64,000 nucleotides of DNA from positions 4,092,001 to 4,156,000 of the forward strand of contig NZ_CP108046.1 in assembly GCF_041435115.1 (NCBI RefSeq), written 5' to 3'. Every line of letters starts with the position of its first letter. Positions within the stretch are counted from its first letter, which is position 1. A program made the position numbers and the translations under genes. Of this stretch, positions 15,490 through 24,078 are shown one piece after another. Below the pieces are notes generated by a model that was not told where the DNA came from, did no database searches, and saw nothing but the letters and a program-made list of their open reading frames with translations. The stretch is from Streptomyces sp. NBC_00289 (GTDB taxonomy: Bacteria > Actinomycetota > Actinomycetes > Streptomycetales > Streptomycetaceae).

Positions 15490-15849
15490 ACCGGTGCCGG
15501 CGTTCAGTCCAAGGAGACCGTCCTCGCTGTCGAGATCAGCCGTGACGGCTTCGAGTGGGCGCTGCGCCACGCGTGCCCGTCGAGCCACGTTCGCGGGGTG
15601 CACCCCGACCGAACCACCTGGCAGCGCCAGCTGAAGCCCGCGCCCGCTCGCGTGCAGTGGGATCCCGAGCGGGATCTGCACCTCCAGCACCTGCCGTACC
15701 GGTCCTTGCAGCTGGGGCTCTGCGGTGAGGCCGTACGACGTTACGCGGACGAGTGGACGGTCGCCCTCCGCGACGTGACCCCGCTCGCCCACGAGATCCA
15801 CGCCCTCGTCAGCGGTGGCGACCTGGACTCCGCCACCCGGCTGCTGCCA
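15490..15849 (+). pseudogene. C-terminal fragment of the split DUF4291 gene
   Basis: In frame and without a start codon, this stretch reads KETVLAVEISRDGFEWALRH, then PARVQWDPERDLHLQHLPYR, YADEWTVALRDVTPLAHEIH and GDLDSATRLLP. That is the order and spacing of the C-terminal two thirds of DUF4291 proteins. The usual end (ERPYPL or similar) is lost: after Leu-Pro the frame runs on through unrelated sequence into the antisense of msrA. Together with 10182-10337 it would reconstitute most of one protein, minus roughly 15 residues around the insertion point. Confidence 0.75.
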
Positions 15850-16000
15850 AGCCGATCACCGCATGGCCGGATACCCGCTTCATCGAACGATGAGGGAGTA
15901 GGGCCCCTCCGGCACGCAGGAGGGGACGCAGGAGCAGCGCGGCCCGGCTGGGGAGCGGGTGCACCAGTCCGTCTCCGCCTTCCGCCGGGCCGCCTCGCGG

Positions 16001-16513
16001 TCAGCTTTCCGCGCGGGTCGGCAGCCGCCATCCCGGGCGCGGGAAGTGGCAGGTGTAGCCGTCCGGGTAACGCTGCAGGTAGTCCTGGTGCTCGGGTTCG
16101 GCCTCCCAGAAGGGGCCGACCGGCTCCACCTCGGTGACGACCTTGCCCGGCCACAGTCCGGAGGCGTCCACATCCGCGATCGTGTCCTCGGCGATCCGCT
16201 TCTGCTCGTCATCCACGTAGTAGATCGCCGAGCGGTAGCTGAGACCGATGTCGTTGCCCTGGCGGTTCTTGGTGCTCGGGTCGTGGATCTGGAAGAAGAA
16301 CTCCAGGATCGCGCGGAAGTCGGTCTTCGCCGGGTCGAAGAGGATCTCGATGGCCTCCGCGTGCGTGCCGTGGTTACGGTACGTCGCGTTCGGCACATCA
16401 CCGCCCGTGTATCCGACCCGGGTCGCCGTCACGCCCGGGAGTCGGCGGATCAGGTCCTCCATCCCCCAGAAGCATCCGCCCGCCAGCACGGCCCTCTGCG
16501 TCTGCGCAGTCAT
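16001..16513 (-). CDS. msrA: Peptide-methionine (S)-S-oxide reductase
   Basis: A 170-residue cytoplasmic repair enzyme that reduces methionine-S-sulfoxide in proteins. The catalytic cysteine is C14 in GGCFWGMED, and the [23 protein letters not shown] and FFQIHDPS motifs are the family core. A second cysteine near the C-terminus (YTCHF) is a candidate recycling residue. The start is at 16513, close to the GCFWG motif as expected for the short form. Its 3' end faces the broken DUF4291 fragment, so the island's right border lies about 150 bp away. Confidence 0.95.
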   Translation of the reverse strand: MTAQTQRAVLAGGCFWGMEDLIRRLPGVTATRVGYTGGDVPNATYRNHGTHAEAIEILFDPAKTDFRAILEFFFQIHDPSTKNRQGNDIGLSYRSAIYYVDDEQKRIAEDTIADVDASGLWPGKVVTEVEPVGPFWEAEPEHQDYLQRYPDGYTCHFPRPGWRLPTRAES

Positions 16514-16641
16514 CGCAGCCCTCCATTTCTGTCAGCTCGGTCAGTCGGGCTACTCGGGTCGTACATCACCGGCATCCCCTGCCCACTCCCCTCAACGCGC
16601 GAGGGTTCCGAGCGATTCCGTGCCCGTCCGACCGGCCTTGC

Positions 16642-16697
16642 GATCACCGGTCACCGGCCACCGGTCACCGGCCACCGGCCACCGGCCACCGGCCACA
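16642..16697. repeat. 7-bp tandem repeat (CCACCGG / TCACCGG)
   Basis: About eight consecutive heptamers alternate between TCACCGG and CCACCGG between msrA and the YihY-like gene. The number of units is likely to vary between strains. Confidence 0.8.
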
Positions 16698-16731
16698 CGC
16701 TCCCCGACACCGACGACGAGCAGTCTCCGGG

Positions 16732-17688
16732 TCAGTGGTCCGGGTCGCCGCGCCGTCGACGGGAGACCTGTTTCCGTGCGGTGTGCCAACGGGATCGGGT
16801 CTGCTCGACCACGCTGTCCCACTGTTGCCGGACCTCGTTGTCGGAAGGGCGCCGGCCCTGGCGGATGCGGCTGAGCTCGTCGCCCACCTCTCGGCCCAGG
16901 GCCGCCGATGCGACGACGACGAGCATGGTCGCGAAGAGTGCCGAGAGCAGGGCGAAGACCGCACCGACGACGCCGTAGCGGGAGACGGAGGAGTTGAAGA
17001 GGCGTGGCAGATAGATGCTTGCGCCCACGGAACAGGCCGCCGTCAGAAGGGCCGTGATGACGCCGAAGGGGACCAGGTCAGACCAGGTGATCCGCTTCGC
17101 TGACAGGATCCAGCCGCTCCAGACGAGGAATGCGGCGGTCAACGGCACCTCGCACGCCACGGCGGCCAGAAGCAGCGCGCCTCCGCTGAAGACCGCGGAG
17201 AGCCAGCCGGTGAGCAGGGCGTAGCCGACGAGGGTGAGGATCCAGTACAGGCCGTTGCGCGTGTTGCGCACGCTGAGGGGCTTGAGTTCCCAGGTCTGTT
17301 CGAAGAGTCTCTGCGAGGCTCGTGCGAAGCTCAGGCCCGAGATCGTCAGGAACACGAACCCGAAGGCACCCACGCCGGCGCTCGCGTTCGCGGCCGGGGA
17401 GAAGAGCGAGTCGACCGCCTCGGCGCCTGCTCCGGTGAGGCCGTAACGCTTGATGATGCGTTCCGCGGCGTCGTAGTGGACGAGGTTGCTGAGAACGGCG
17501 CCGCTGAGGATCGCGAGCGGGACCAGTGCGGTAAGAGCGCTGGAGGCCAGGGCCATCGAGCGGTCGAAACCCACGATCTTCTGGAAACGGTTGATGACTC
17601 GCAGGGCAAAGGCGGGACGCAGCCAGAACGTCAGCGTTCTGACCAGCCGCTCGCGTGGGATCCCTGCCGTCCTGTCCTCCGTGCACAT
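16732..17688 (-). CDS. YihY/UPF0761 (BrkB-like) family inner membrane protein
   Basis: A 318-residue protein with about six membrane helices (near 45-65, 105-125, 145-170, 180-195, 210-235 and 240-265). The family marks are FGFVFLTISGLSFARASQRLFEQTW and the later SYRYG-like segment SVSRYGVVGAVFALLSALFATMLVV. The tail is strongly basic and cytoplasmic. Members were once thought to be ribonuclease BN; the actual function is unknown. The ATG at 17688 has no strong ribosome site. Only tandem repeats flank it downstream. Confidence 0.85.
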   Translation of the reverse strand: MCTEDRTAGIPRERLVRTLTFWLRPAFALRVINRFQKIVGFDRSMALASSALTALVPLAILSGAVLSNLVHYDAAERIIKRYGLTGAGAEAVDSLFSPAANASAGVGAFGFVFLTISGLSFARASQRLFEQTWELKPLSVRNTRNGLYWILTLVGYALLTGWLSAVFSGGALLLAAVACEVPLTAAFLVWSGWILSAKRITWSDLVPFGVITALLTAACSVGASIYLPRLFNSSVSRYGVVGAVFALLSALFATMLVVVASAALGREVGDELSRIRQGRRPSDNEVRQQWDSVVEQTRSRWHTARKQVSRRRRGDPDH

Positions 17689-17827
17689 CGGAATCGGTGT
17701 GGCTCGGCGAGCCTAACGGACGGCATGGACGGACAGGAGCGACACGCATGTCGGCCGGCGGGGCGAGGGCGCCGTGGTGCGTGGCGTCGGCTCGGCGCTC
17801 GAACCGTCGTCACCTCCCCCGCGATCC

Positions 17828-17866
17828 GATCACACGGTCCGATCACGCGGTCCGATCACGCGGTCC
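17828..17866. repeat. 13-bp tandem repeat at the 3' end of the lipoprotein gene
   Basis: Three head-to-tail units (GATCACACGGTCC, then GATCACGCGGTCC twice) abut the stop codon of the next gene. Confidence 0.85.
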
Positions 17867-17868
17867 GG

Positions 17869-18603
17869 TCACTTCGAAGCCGTCGGCCCGCCGAGCTTGT
17901 TCAGCTGCGTCTTGACGATCACTTCCGGTACGACAGCCGCGGCCTTGCCCCCTGACGCCCGAGGTGACTCGAACTCGGTGAACATGGCGACCGTCGCCCC
18001 TCGCCGGACGGCCATCACCGTGTAGGGAACCCGGACGGGCTCCTCGTTCTCGGTGTCCGCCGCGAGCTGTGTGAGCCGTAGGGACACGGATTCGTCGCCG
18101 TAGCCGGGGTCGGGCTGCAGTGCGGCCTCGTCGTAACGGAACTCCGCCCGGACGTCCTTGAAGGTCTCGCAGCGCTTGGCGGCCGTGCGGAACGCCTGGA
18201 TCACCAGCGCGGCGTCCTGGGCCCGGTACGACGACAGGATCATGGATACTCCGTGGCCGTGCCGCTTGGGGGACACCAGGCGACCGGTGCGTGCGACGGC
18301 CGCGAAGCCGCTGCTTCCGCCGAGCGCCTGAGCGACCGGCGTGCAGTCGGCGGGTTCCGCCGTCCTGGTCGACGCAGGGGACGTGGCCAGTTGGCGCTCG
18401 ACTTCGTAGTCGTCGAGATCCGTGCCCGTGATCGCCGCCTGCTCCAGGTCCGCCTTGCTCAACGGCTTGCCCTGGACGTGGGCCGCCTTGCCTTCGTCCG
18501 ACGCCCCGCCGTCTTGGGAGCCCTGCCCCGATCCGCAGGCGACGAGCGACAAGAAGGTCATGAGCATGGCAACCGAAGCGCCGACCCGTGTTCCACGATC
18601 CAC
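17869..18603 (-). CDS. Putative lipoprotein of unknown function
   Basis: 244 residues from a GTG start preceded by GGGGAA. A signal peptide ends in the lipobox Leu-Val-Ala-Cys at about residues 20-23, so the mature protein should be lipid-anchored on the outer face of the membrane. A Gly/Ser/Asp-rich linker follows. The globular part has two cysteine sites (ADCTPVA and AAKRCETF) that could form a disulfide. Its layout (linker, LxxAxITGTDLDDYEV, then GDESVSLRL, then RRGATVAMF) parallels the lipoprotein at 35400, so both likely belong to one Streptomyces family. Confidence 0.78.
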   Translation of the reverse strand: MDRGTRVGASVAMLMTFLSLVACGSGQGSQDGGASDEGKAAHVQGKPLSKADLEQAAITGTDLDDYEVERQLATSPASTRTAEPADCTPVAQALGGSSGFAAVARTGRLVSPKRHGHGVSMILSSYRAQDAALVIQAFRTAAKRCETFKDVRAEFRYDEAALQPDPGYGDESVSLRLTQLAADTENEEPVRVPYTVMAVRRGATVAMFTEFESPRASGGKAAAVVPEVIVKTQLNKLGGPTASK

Positions 18604-18808
18604 TGATTCCCCACCCGATTGATCGCTGAGCGGGCGCTGTCTCCCGCCGGCTCAAGGATTCTCCGCCTGAGCCCTCCGCCCGGCTCACAGCACTGACCGG
18701 CAGAGTAGACCGTCGGATCGGTGAGCCGGGACCGGTTTTCGGACCGGAGGCAGGGCCCTCTGGCGTTTCCGGCGACTCCAGAGGACTCTGCCCTTGCTCT
18801 CTGCCGGA

Positions 18809-19360
18809 CTACTTGGCCGGCTTGTAGAAGGCGTAGGTGGCGGAGTAGGGGACGCTGACCTGGTCGGTGCCCGTGCACGCGGTGGTGGGGGCGACGCCGC
18901 CGTGGGTGTTCAGACGCTGGATGTAGGAGACGTCGGCGAAGATCCCGGTGCCGCGAGTGGCGGTGGCCTGCAGGAGGAGCTCGGGGATGGTGCCGGCCTT
19001 CGGGGAGTTGGCGACGGCGGTGGCGTTGACCGCGCTGCCGTCTCTCGTGGACACCCAGACGGGGCCGCGGGAGTGAAGGGCGACGGGGCGGTGGGAACGG
19101 TCCTTCTTGGCCCAGAGGGTGGCGGCGGGCTCCAGCAGCTTCCAGGCACCGTCGGTGCAGGTGTAGGTCTGGACGCCCGCGGCGGAGAAGACGCCGGTGA
19201 GCCGGTTGCCGTCGGGGACCTTCAGGGCGGCGGGAGCGTCGACGCCTGCGCCGGCCGGCTGCGAGGACGCGGCCAGGCCGACCGACGCGCTCGAGAGCGT
19301 GCCGGCTGCTACGGCGGCGAAGGCTGCCGTGGTGAGGATGAGACGCTTGGCGAGCTTCAT
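18809..19360 (-). CDS. Secreted DUF3455-family protein
   Basis: A 183-residue protein with a clear Sec signal peptide (MKLAKRLILTTAAFAAVAAG, likely cleaved after ASVGLA). The mature part matches the DUF3455 pattern: VQTYTCTDGAWKLLEPAATL, then GPVWVSTRDGSAV, the mid-protein PELLLQATATRGTGIFADVSYIQRLNT and a final YSATYAFYK. Two or three cysteines could form a disulfide (TCTDG and TTACTGTD). The function of the family is unknown. A 20-bp palindrome 61 bp upstream of the start is a candidate operator. Confidence 0.82.
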   Translation of the reverse strand: MKLAKRLILTTAAFAAVAAGTLSSASVGLAASSQPAGAGVDAPAALKVPDGNRLTGVFSAAGVQTYTCTDGAWKLLEPAATLWAKKDRSHRPVALHSRGPVWVSTRDGSAVNATAVANSPKAGTIPELLLQATATRGTGIFADVSYIQRLNTHGGVAPTTACTGTDQVSVPYSATYAFYKPAK

Positions 19361-19420
19361 CGGGTGTGTCTCCAGAACGTTTCCGAATCAGGTCGCGGAG
19401 GACGACGCGGACACCGTGGC

Positions 19421-19440
19421 TGTCCCGGTGCCGGGACAGC
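19421..19440. promoter_or_regulatory. 20-bp palindrome upstream of the DUF3455 gene
   Basis: CTGTCCCGG and CCGGGACAG flank a TG centre with no mismatch, 61 bp before the DUF3455 start. Candidate repressor site; a hairpin in the leader is the alternative. Confidence 0.4.
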
Positions 19441-19786
19441 GGGGTCCGTCGTGCTTCCGGTCCTGGTGAGTGATCATGAGTACTCGGCCCGCGCCGTGGC
19501 GTGAGGGTGCACGGCTGCGTACCGTTCCCCGGTCGTGATGGACCGGGTGACAGTCGCGGCGTCCTTGTGGGATCACCTGGGGCACTCCCGCCGTGGCGGA
19601 GTCGTCGACGCGATGGCAGTCCGGCCGCCGGGGCGAGCGCACACCGCGATGCCGCCCGGGCCCCGGTTCGGCCCGGATTTCCCGGTGGGGATCACCGCGC
19701 CTCATGAGCAGGGAGTATCGCCGGACGGTTTCGGCTTGGCGAGGGCCTACGGGGCAAGCGAACGGGCACACCGGGGCGCACGTGAG

Positions 19787-19880
19787 GCGTTCGACGGACC
19801 GTCGGGACGCGCCGCGCCAGGCGCCGGGGTGGCGCGTTCGACGGACCGTCGGGACGCGCCGCGCCAGGCGCCGGGGTGGC
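19787..19880. repeat. Perfect 47-bp tandem duplication
   Basis: Positions 19787-19833 and 19834-19880 are identical; each unit starts GCGTTCGACGGACC and ends GCCGGGGTGGC. An exact copy implies a recent slippage or unequal-crossover event. Confidence 0.9.
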
Positions 19881-19990
19881 CCGAGGGCGCTTCCTCGGTC
19901 GCGTTCAGGAGCGGCTCGGCGGCGAGGGCGCTCGGGGGCCGGGGCCCTCGGCATCCTGGACGTCCCAGTAGCGGGATCACCCATTCGGTG

Positions 19991-20006
19991 CATTCATGGA
20001 TGAATG
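19991..20006. promoter_or_regulatory. 16-bp palindrome upstream of the alpha/beta hydrolase
   Basis: CATTCATGGATGAATG has perfect 7-bp arms around GG, 83 bp before the hydrolase start, in an A/T-rich pocket. It looks like a TetR- or LysR-type operator. Confidence 0.4.
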
Positions 20007-20088
20007 TGCTTCTTCCGGTGGGCGGTGCGGCCGTCGACCGGAAGCGGCGAAGTCGTGGGGCGCAAGCGAACGAGAGGCGAGGTGGACC

Positions 20089-20922
20089 ATGGCCATGGTG
20101 AACGTGGGCCAGGAGAACGGCACACCGATCGACATCTACTACGAGGACCACGGCAGTGGGCAGCCCGTCGTGCTGATCCACGGATACCCGCTGAACGGTC
20201 ACTCCTGGGAGAAGCAGGAGCGTGACCTGCTGAACGCCGGTTTCCGGGTCATCACCTACGACCGCCGGGGCTTCGGCAACTCGAGCCAGCCGACGGTCGG
20301 TTACGACTACGACACGTTCGCCGCCGACCTCAACGCGCTCCTCGACCGGCTCGCCGTGCCCGACGTGATCCTGTGCGGGTTCTCCATGGGCACCGGCGAG
20401 GTGACCCGGTACCTGGGCACCTACGGATCGGGGCGGGTCAGCAAGGCGGTCCTCATGGGGGCGATCCCGCCGTTCCTGCTCAAGACCGACGACAACCCGG
20501 AGGGCGTCGACCGGTCCGTCTTCGACGGCATCAAGGAAGCCGTGGTCAAGGACCGGCCGGCGTACTTCAAGGACTTCCTCGACAACTTCTACAACGTCGA
20601 CACCTACCGCGGCACCCGCATCAGCGACCAGGCGTGGAACAACAGCTTCAACACGGCCGTCGCGGCCTCGGCGCACGCCGCCTACGCGTGCGTGGACACC
20701 TGGCTGACCGACTTCCGCGAAGACCTCCCCAAGATCGACGTGCCGACACTCCTCATCCACGGGGACGCCGACCGCATCCTGCCCTACGAGAACACCGCCG
20801 CGCGGCTGCCCGAGCTGATCAAGGACCTCACCTTCGTCACCGTACGAGGAGGTCCGCACAACATCGCCTGGACGCATCCGGAGGTCGTCAATCCGGCCCT
20901 GCTGGACTTCGTCAGGGGATAG
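20089..20922 (+). CDS. Alpha/beta hydrolase (non-haem chloroperoxidase / esterase type)
   Basis: 277 residues; the ATG at 20089 follows GGCGAGGTGG. The oxyanion motif HGYPLNGHSWEKQ is at about 26-38 and the nucleophile elbow GFSMGTGE at about 101-108 (Ser). The acid is in HGDADRILP and the His in GGPHNIAWTHPEVV. The overall sequence matches cofactor-free haloperoxidase-type hydrolases (YDRRGFGNSSQPT), which in nature usually act as esterases or perhydrolases. It stands alone, with a palindrome upstream. Confidence 0.88.
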   Translation: MAMVNVGQENGTPIDIYYEDHGSGQPVVLIHGYPLNGHSWEKQERDLLNAGFRVITYDRRGFGNSSQPTVGYDYDTFAADLNALLDRLAVPDVILCGFSMGTGEVTRYLGTYGSGRVSKAVLMGAIPPFLLKTDDNPEGVDRSVFDGIKEAVVKDRPAYFKDFLDNFYNVDTYRGTRISDQAWNNSFNTAVAASAHAAYACVDTWLTDFREDLPKIDVPTLLIHGDADRILPYENTAARLPELIKDLTFVTVRGGPHNIAWTHPEVVNPALLDFVRG

Positions 20923-21005
20923 CCCCTGCGCAGTCGGCCGCTCCATGGCCGCTTTCCGCGCCGGGCCCGGAAATTCGGTTGCCCCCGGACGTCATGGCGG
21001 GCTGA

Positions 21006-22172
21006 ATGCCACCCATGGCCGACATCCAGGGCTCATACGATGATCTGTTCTCCGCCGTGCCGCGTGCGCTGGCCGCGTTGCTGGACGAGGGAGACGTGGG
21101 CGGTTCCGTCGCGGTCCTCGTGGACGGCGAGCCGGTGGTGGACGTCTGGGGCGGGTTCGCCGACGCGGACCGCACGGTCGCGTGGCAGCGGGACACGATC
21201 GTCAACGTCTGGTCCGTCACGAAGACCATGACGGCGTTGTGCGCGCTCGTTCTGGCCGACCGCGGGGAGCTCGACCTCGCCGCACCGGTCGCCCGGTACT
21301 GGCCCGAGTTCGCCACGGCGGGCAAGGAAGGCGTGCTGGTACGCCATCTGCTCGCGCACACCTCGGGGCTGCCCGAGTTCGACGCGCCCACATCGGTCGA
21401 GGACCTCTGCGACTGGCCGTCCGTCACGGCACGGCTGGCCGCTCAGGTTCCGCGATGGGAGCCGGGCAGCGCGGCCGGGTACCACTCGCTCACCCAGGGG
21501 TTCCTGGTGGGCGAGGTCCTGCGCCGGATCACCGGCCGGAGCGTGGGGGAGTTCTTCGCCGACGAGGTGGCCGGCCCGCTGGGCGCCGACTTCCACATCG
21601 GGCTGGCCGCCGAGCACGACCCCCGGGTGGCACCCACGGTCCCGCCCCCGTCCCGGACCGAGGACTACAGCGCGAGCGCGCCCGGCACGCCAGGCAGCGG
21701 CGCACCGGCACCCACCGGCGCGGACCCAGGCACGAGCACGGGCACCCGCACCTCCACCCCCATCAGAGTCCGTGACGGAAACACCCCCGCCTGGCGTCGG
21801 GCCCAGATTCCCGCCGCGAGCGGATTCGGCAACGCGCGCTCGGTCGCCCTCGTGCAGTCGGTGATGGCCTGCGGCGGAGCGGCACGCGGGGTGAGGCTGC
21901 TGTCGCGAGCGGGCGTCGACCGGGCGTGGGAGGAGCAGTTCCGGGGCGAGGACCGCGAGCTGGGCATGTCTGTCCGGTGGGGCCTGGGCTACGGGCTGTT
22001 CGGCAGCACCTACGGCTGGGGCGGTTGGGGCGGCTCCCTGGTCATGGTCGAACCCGACAGCCGTATGGCGGTGGCGTACGTGACGAACCAGATGCGCGAA
22101 CCCGCGGACGACACCAGGGGAATGGAACTCGTGATGGCCGCCTACGACGGACTCACGGGTCTGCGGGGCTGA
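21006..22172 (+). CDS. Serine hydrolase, class C beta-lactamase/EstB family
   Basis: 388 residues from ATG 21006; ATG 21015 is an alternative. The catalytic SxxK is SVTK in NVWSVTKTMTALCALV (about residues 71-74), and the second motif is a Tyr-His-Ser (GYHSLTQGF), as in EstB-like esterases. RHLLAHTSGLP is another family mark. A Pro/Thr/Gly-rich insertion (about 218-255) interrupts the fold and is likely a flexible loop. The C-terminus has WGWGGWGGSLVMVEPDSRMAVAYVTNQM. No signal peptide is evident, so it is probably a cytoplasmic esterase rather than a beta-lactamase. Confidence 0.87.
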   Translation: MPPMADIQGSYDDLFSAVPRALAALLDEGDVGGSVAVLVDGEPVVDVWGGFADADRTVAWQRDTIVNVWSVTKTMTALCALVLADRGELDLAAPVARYWPEFATAGKEGVLVRHLLAHTSGLPEFDAPTSVEDLCDWPSVTARLAAQVPRWEPGSAAGYHSLTQGFLVGEVLRRITGRSVGEFFADEVAGPLGADFHIGLAAEHDPRVAPTVPPPSRTEDYSASAPGTPGSGAPAPTGADPGTSTGTRTSTPIRVRDGNTPAWRRAQIPAASGFGNARSVALVQSVMACGGAARGVRLLSRAGVDRAWEEQFRGEDRELGMSVRWGLGYGLFGSTYGWGGWGGSLVMVEPDSRMAVAYVTNQMREPADDTRGMELVMAAYDGLTGLRG

Positions 22173-22239
22173 GGGGCCGCGTGACCGCGAGCCTGGCCGG
22201 CCGCAAGCCTACGGCCGGCCATGCTCGCGCCGCCCGGCT

Positions 22240-23016
22240 TCACCGCACCCGCTCCGCCAGGAACTCCTCCCAGGTCCGCTTCGCCGTGTCCGCTCCCTCC
22301 AGCGTCAGGTTCGCGCCCGCCCGGTAGGCCTTGCCCGCCTTGCCGGGGATGCGGACCGGCAGGGCCGGGCGGCGGCGCCTGCCGTGGAGGTCGAGGTAGG
22401 GGCGGGCCAGCGCGGCGATGTCGTACAGCTTGGGGCCCGTCAGGTCGGGAACCAGGCCGGACGGTTCGCCGAGTGTCAACTCCACCAGTCGGTGCGCCAC
22501 TTCGCGTGAGTCGACCGGCTGGAGGCGGAGGCCCCCGGGGACCGGGAGGAGCGGGAGCCGGGTCATCTTCTCGACCATGGTCAGCGTGAGGTCGTGGAAC
22601 TGGGCCGCCCGCAGCGTGGTCCACCCGATGCCCGAGTCGGCGATAGCGCGTTCCGCCGCCAGCTTGGAGCGCAGCCAGGCCAGCGGTACGCGGTCCGCTC
22701 CGACGACCGAGATGTGCACGAGGTGACGGACTCCGGCCGCCCGGGCCGCCCGTACCAGTGTGCGGGCCGCCTCGTCGTCGCCCTTGGGGCCGCCCGCCAG
22801 GTGCAGGATCGTCTCCGCTCCGCGCACCGCGGCCTCGATGCCTTCGTCCTTCAGCAGGTCGCCGGTGACGTACTCGACGCCGTCCGCGGCGGGACGGGCC
22901 TGCCGGCTGAGAACGCGTACCTCGTGGCCCGCCGCGCGCAGCAGCGGCACCACGTGACCGCCGAGCGTGCCCGTGCCGCCGGTGACCAGGATCGGGGTGG
23001 GTGTCGGTGTCGTCAT
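22240..23016 (-). CDS. NAD(P)-binding oxidoreductase, atypical SDR (NmrA/SDR_a5-like)
   Basis: 258 residues. The Rossmann motif GGTGTLGGHVVPLL is at about 12-25, followed by RVLSRQ, a choice of basic residues that favours NADPH. VEYVTGDLLKDEG and HISVVGADR complete the dinucleotide fold. No SDR Tyr-x-x-x-Lys pair in the usual place is obvious, as is normal for atypical SDRs, although RSKLAAERAI lies where it would be. The ATG at 23016 is close to the Rossmann motif. Divergent from the S51-like gene at 23146. Confidence 0.85.
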   Translation of the reverse strand: MTTPTPTPILVTGGTGTLGGHVVPLLRAAGHEVRVLSRQARPAADGVEYVTGDLLKDEGIEAAVRGAETILHLAGGPKGDDEAARTLVRAARAAGVRHLVHISVVGADRVPLAWLRSKLAAERAIADSGIGWTTLRAAQFHDLTLTMVEKMTRLPLLPVPGGLRLQPVDSREVAHRLVELTLGEPSGLVPDLTGPKLYDIAALARPYLDLHGRRRRPALPVRIPGKAGKAYRAGANLTLEGADTAKRTWEEFLAERVR

Positions 23017-23145
23017 GGCTGGACTCCAAAACTCGTGGCGCCCGGGGGTGTGCCCTCCGTAGCGTCTGCCGTCGTGTGCCTTCGCCGGTATGACCCCGCG
23101 CGGCGCAGTGATGTGACAGACGGACACGAGTGAATCGGGGAATCG

Positions 23146-23916
23146 ATGAGCAGCCGTACGTTTCTGATCGGCGGTGGGTGGGATCCCGCGGCCGCCGCGG
23201 CGGTCTACGGCCCCTTCCTGCGGGCCGCCGGGGACGCGCCCCGCATCGGCTGCGTTGTCGTCGACGAGGGCGACGGGGCCGAGCAGTTCGCCCGGTACGA
23301 GGCCGTGCTGCGGGTCGTCGACGCCGACTGCGCGGCCGTACCGCTGCTCGTGCCTCTCGGCAAGGAGCTCGGCGAGCAGGTCGACGTCGAGGCCGTGTCG
23401 TACGACGTCGAGGCCGTGTCGTACGACGTCGACGGCGTCCTGGTCTGCGGTGGGCTCACGCCCGCCTACCAGGAGGCGCTTCGCGGCGGGCTGCCGCGTC
23501 TGCTCGCCGCGCGGGGCATCCCGTACGCCGGTTTCTCGGCCGGAGCGGCCGTCGCCGCCGAACGGGCCCTGGTCGGGGGGTGGCTCTCCGACGGTGTCGC
23601 GGTGTGCCCGGAGGACGCCGCCGAGGATCTGGAGGAGGTCGAGGTACGGGCCGGTCTCGGACTCGTGCCCTTCGCCGTGGACGTGCACGCCGCGCAGTGG
23701 GGGACCCTGCCCCGGCTGATCACCGCGGTGGCCCGGGACGCCCTCCCCCACGGTGTCGCCATCGACGAGAACACCGTGCTGGACGTGGATGCCGACGGGG
23801 GGCTCGCCCGGGTGTTCGGGCACGGGCGCGCGCACTCCGTACGGCCCGCGCCCGGCGCGGACGGCGGGGTGCTCGTACGGTCCTTCCGGGCCGGCGAGTC
23901 CTTCACGGTTCGCTGA
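23146..23916 (+). CDS. Peptidase S51 / type 1 glutamine amidotransferase-like protein
   Basis: A 256-residue protein of the class I amidotransferase-like fold. The nucleophile region is GFSAGAAVA (Ser in a Gly-x-Ser-Ala-Gly elbow), as in S51 dipeptidase E and cyanophycinase, preceded by GVLVCGGLTPAYQEAL. A His in FAVDVHAAQWGTLPRL is a candidate catalytic partner. Two consecutive copies of VEAVSYD (residues 81-94) come from a perfect 21-bp tandem duplication, inserted without breaking the frame. Substrate unknown. Confidence 0.75.
   Translation: MSSRTFLIGGGWDPAAAAAVYGPFLRAAGDAPRIGCVVVDEGDGAEQFARYEAVLRVVDADCAAVPLLVPLGKELGEQVDVEAVSYDVEAVSYDVDGVLVCGGLTPAYQEALRGGLPRLLAARGIPYAGFSAGAAVAAERALVGGWLSDGVAVCPEDAAEDLEEVEVRAGLGLVPFAVDVHAAQWGTLPRLITAVARDALPHGVAIDENTVLDVDADGGLARVFGHGRAHSVRPAPGADGGVLVRSFRAGESFTVR
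23386..23427 (+). repeat. In-frame 21-bp tandem duplication inside the S51-like gene
   Basis: Positions 23386-23406 and 23407-23427 are identical (GTCGAGGCCG...TACGAC), adding seven residues just before the nucleophile-bearing strand. Confidence 0.9.
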
Positions 23917-24078
23917 CGGCCGCGACAAGCGACCCGAGGCCCGTGTACGGAACCCTCACCAGCGGCAACGGCAACGGGCCGGTGCACCTTTCGGCGTGGC
24001 CGGGCCGCCCCGCCGCTTCGCAGACCAGAGCCCCGGCAGCGGACACGCTGCCGGGGCCGGGCTTCGGGGAGGGGACCG

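Larger units (their letters stand above)
19361..20088. other. Long intergenic region with palindromes and a 47-bp duplication
   Basis: These 728 bp hold no gene I can support; open frames here lack ribosome sites and read as low-complexity Arg/Pro/Gly. Three structures stand out: the palindrome at 19421-19440, a perfect 47-bp tandem duplication at 19787-19880 and the palindrome at 19991-20006. Confidence 0.6.

Noticed and set aside
15598..16137. 179-codon gene starting at an internal ATG
   Set aside because: Family sequence begins well before this ATG, and the last third is antisense to msrA; it is the remnant of the split gene.
19388..19993. 201-codon minus-strand frame in the long gene-free region
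   Set aside because: Arg/Pro-rich, spans the exact tandem duplication, no ribosome site and no recognisable fold.
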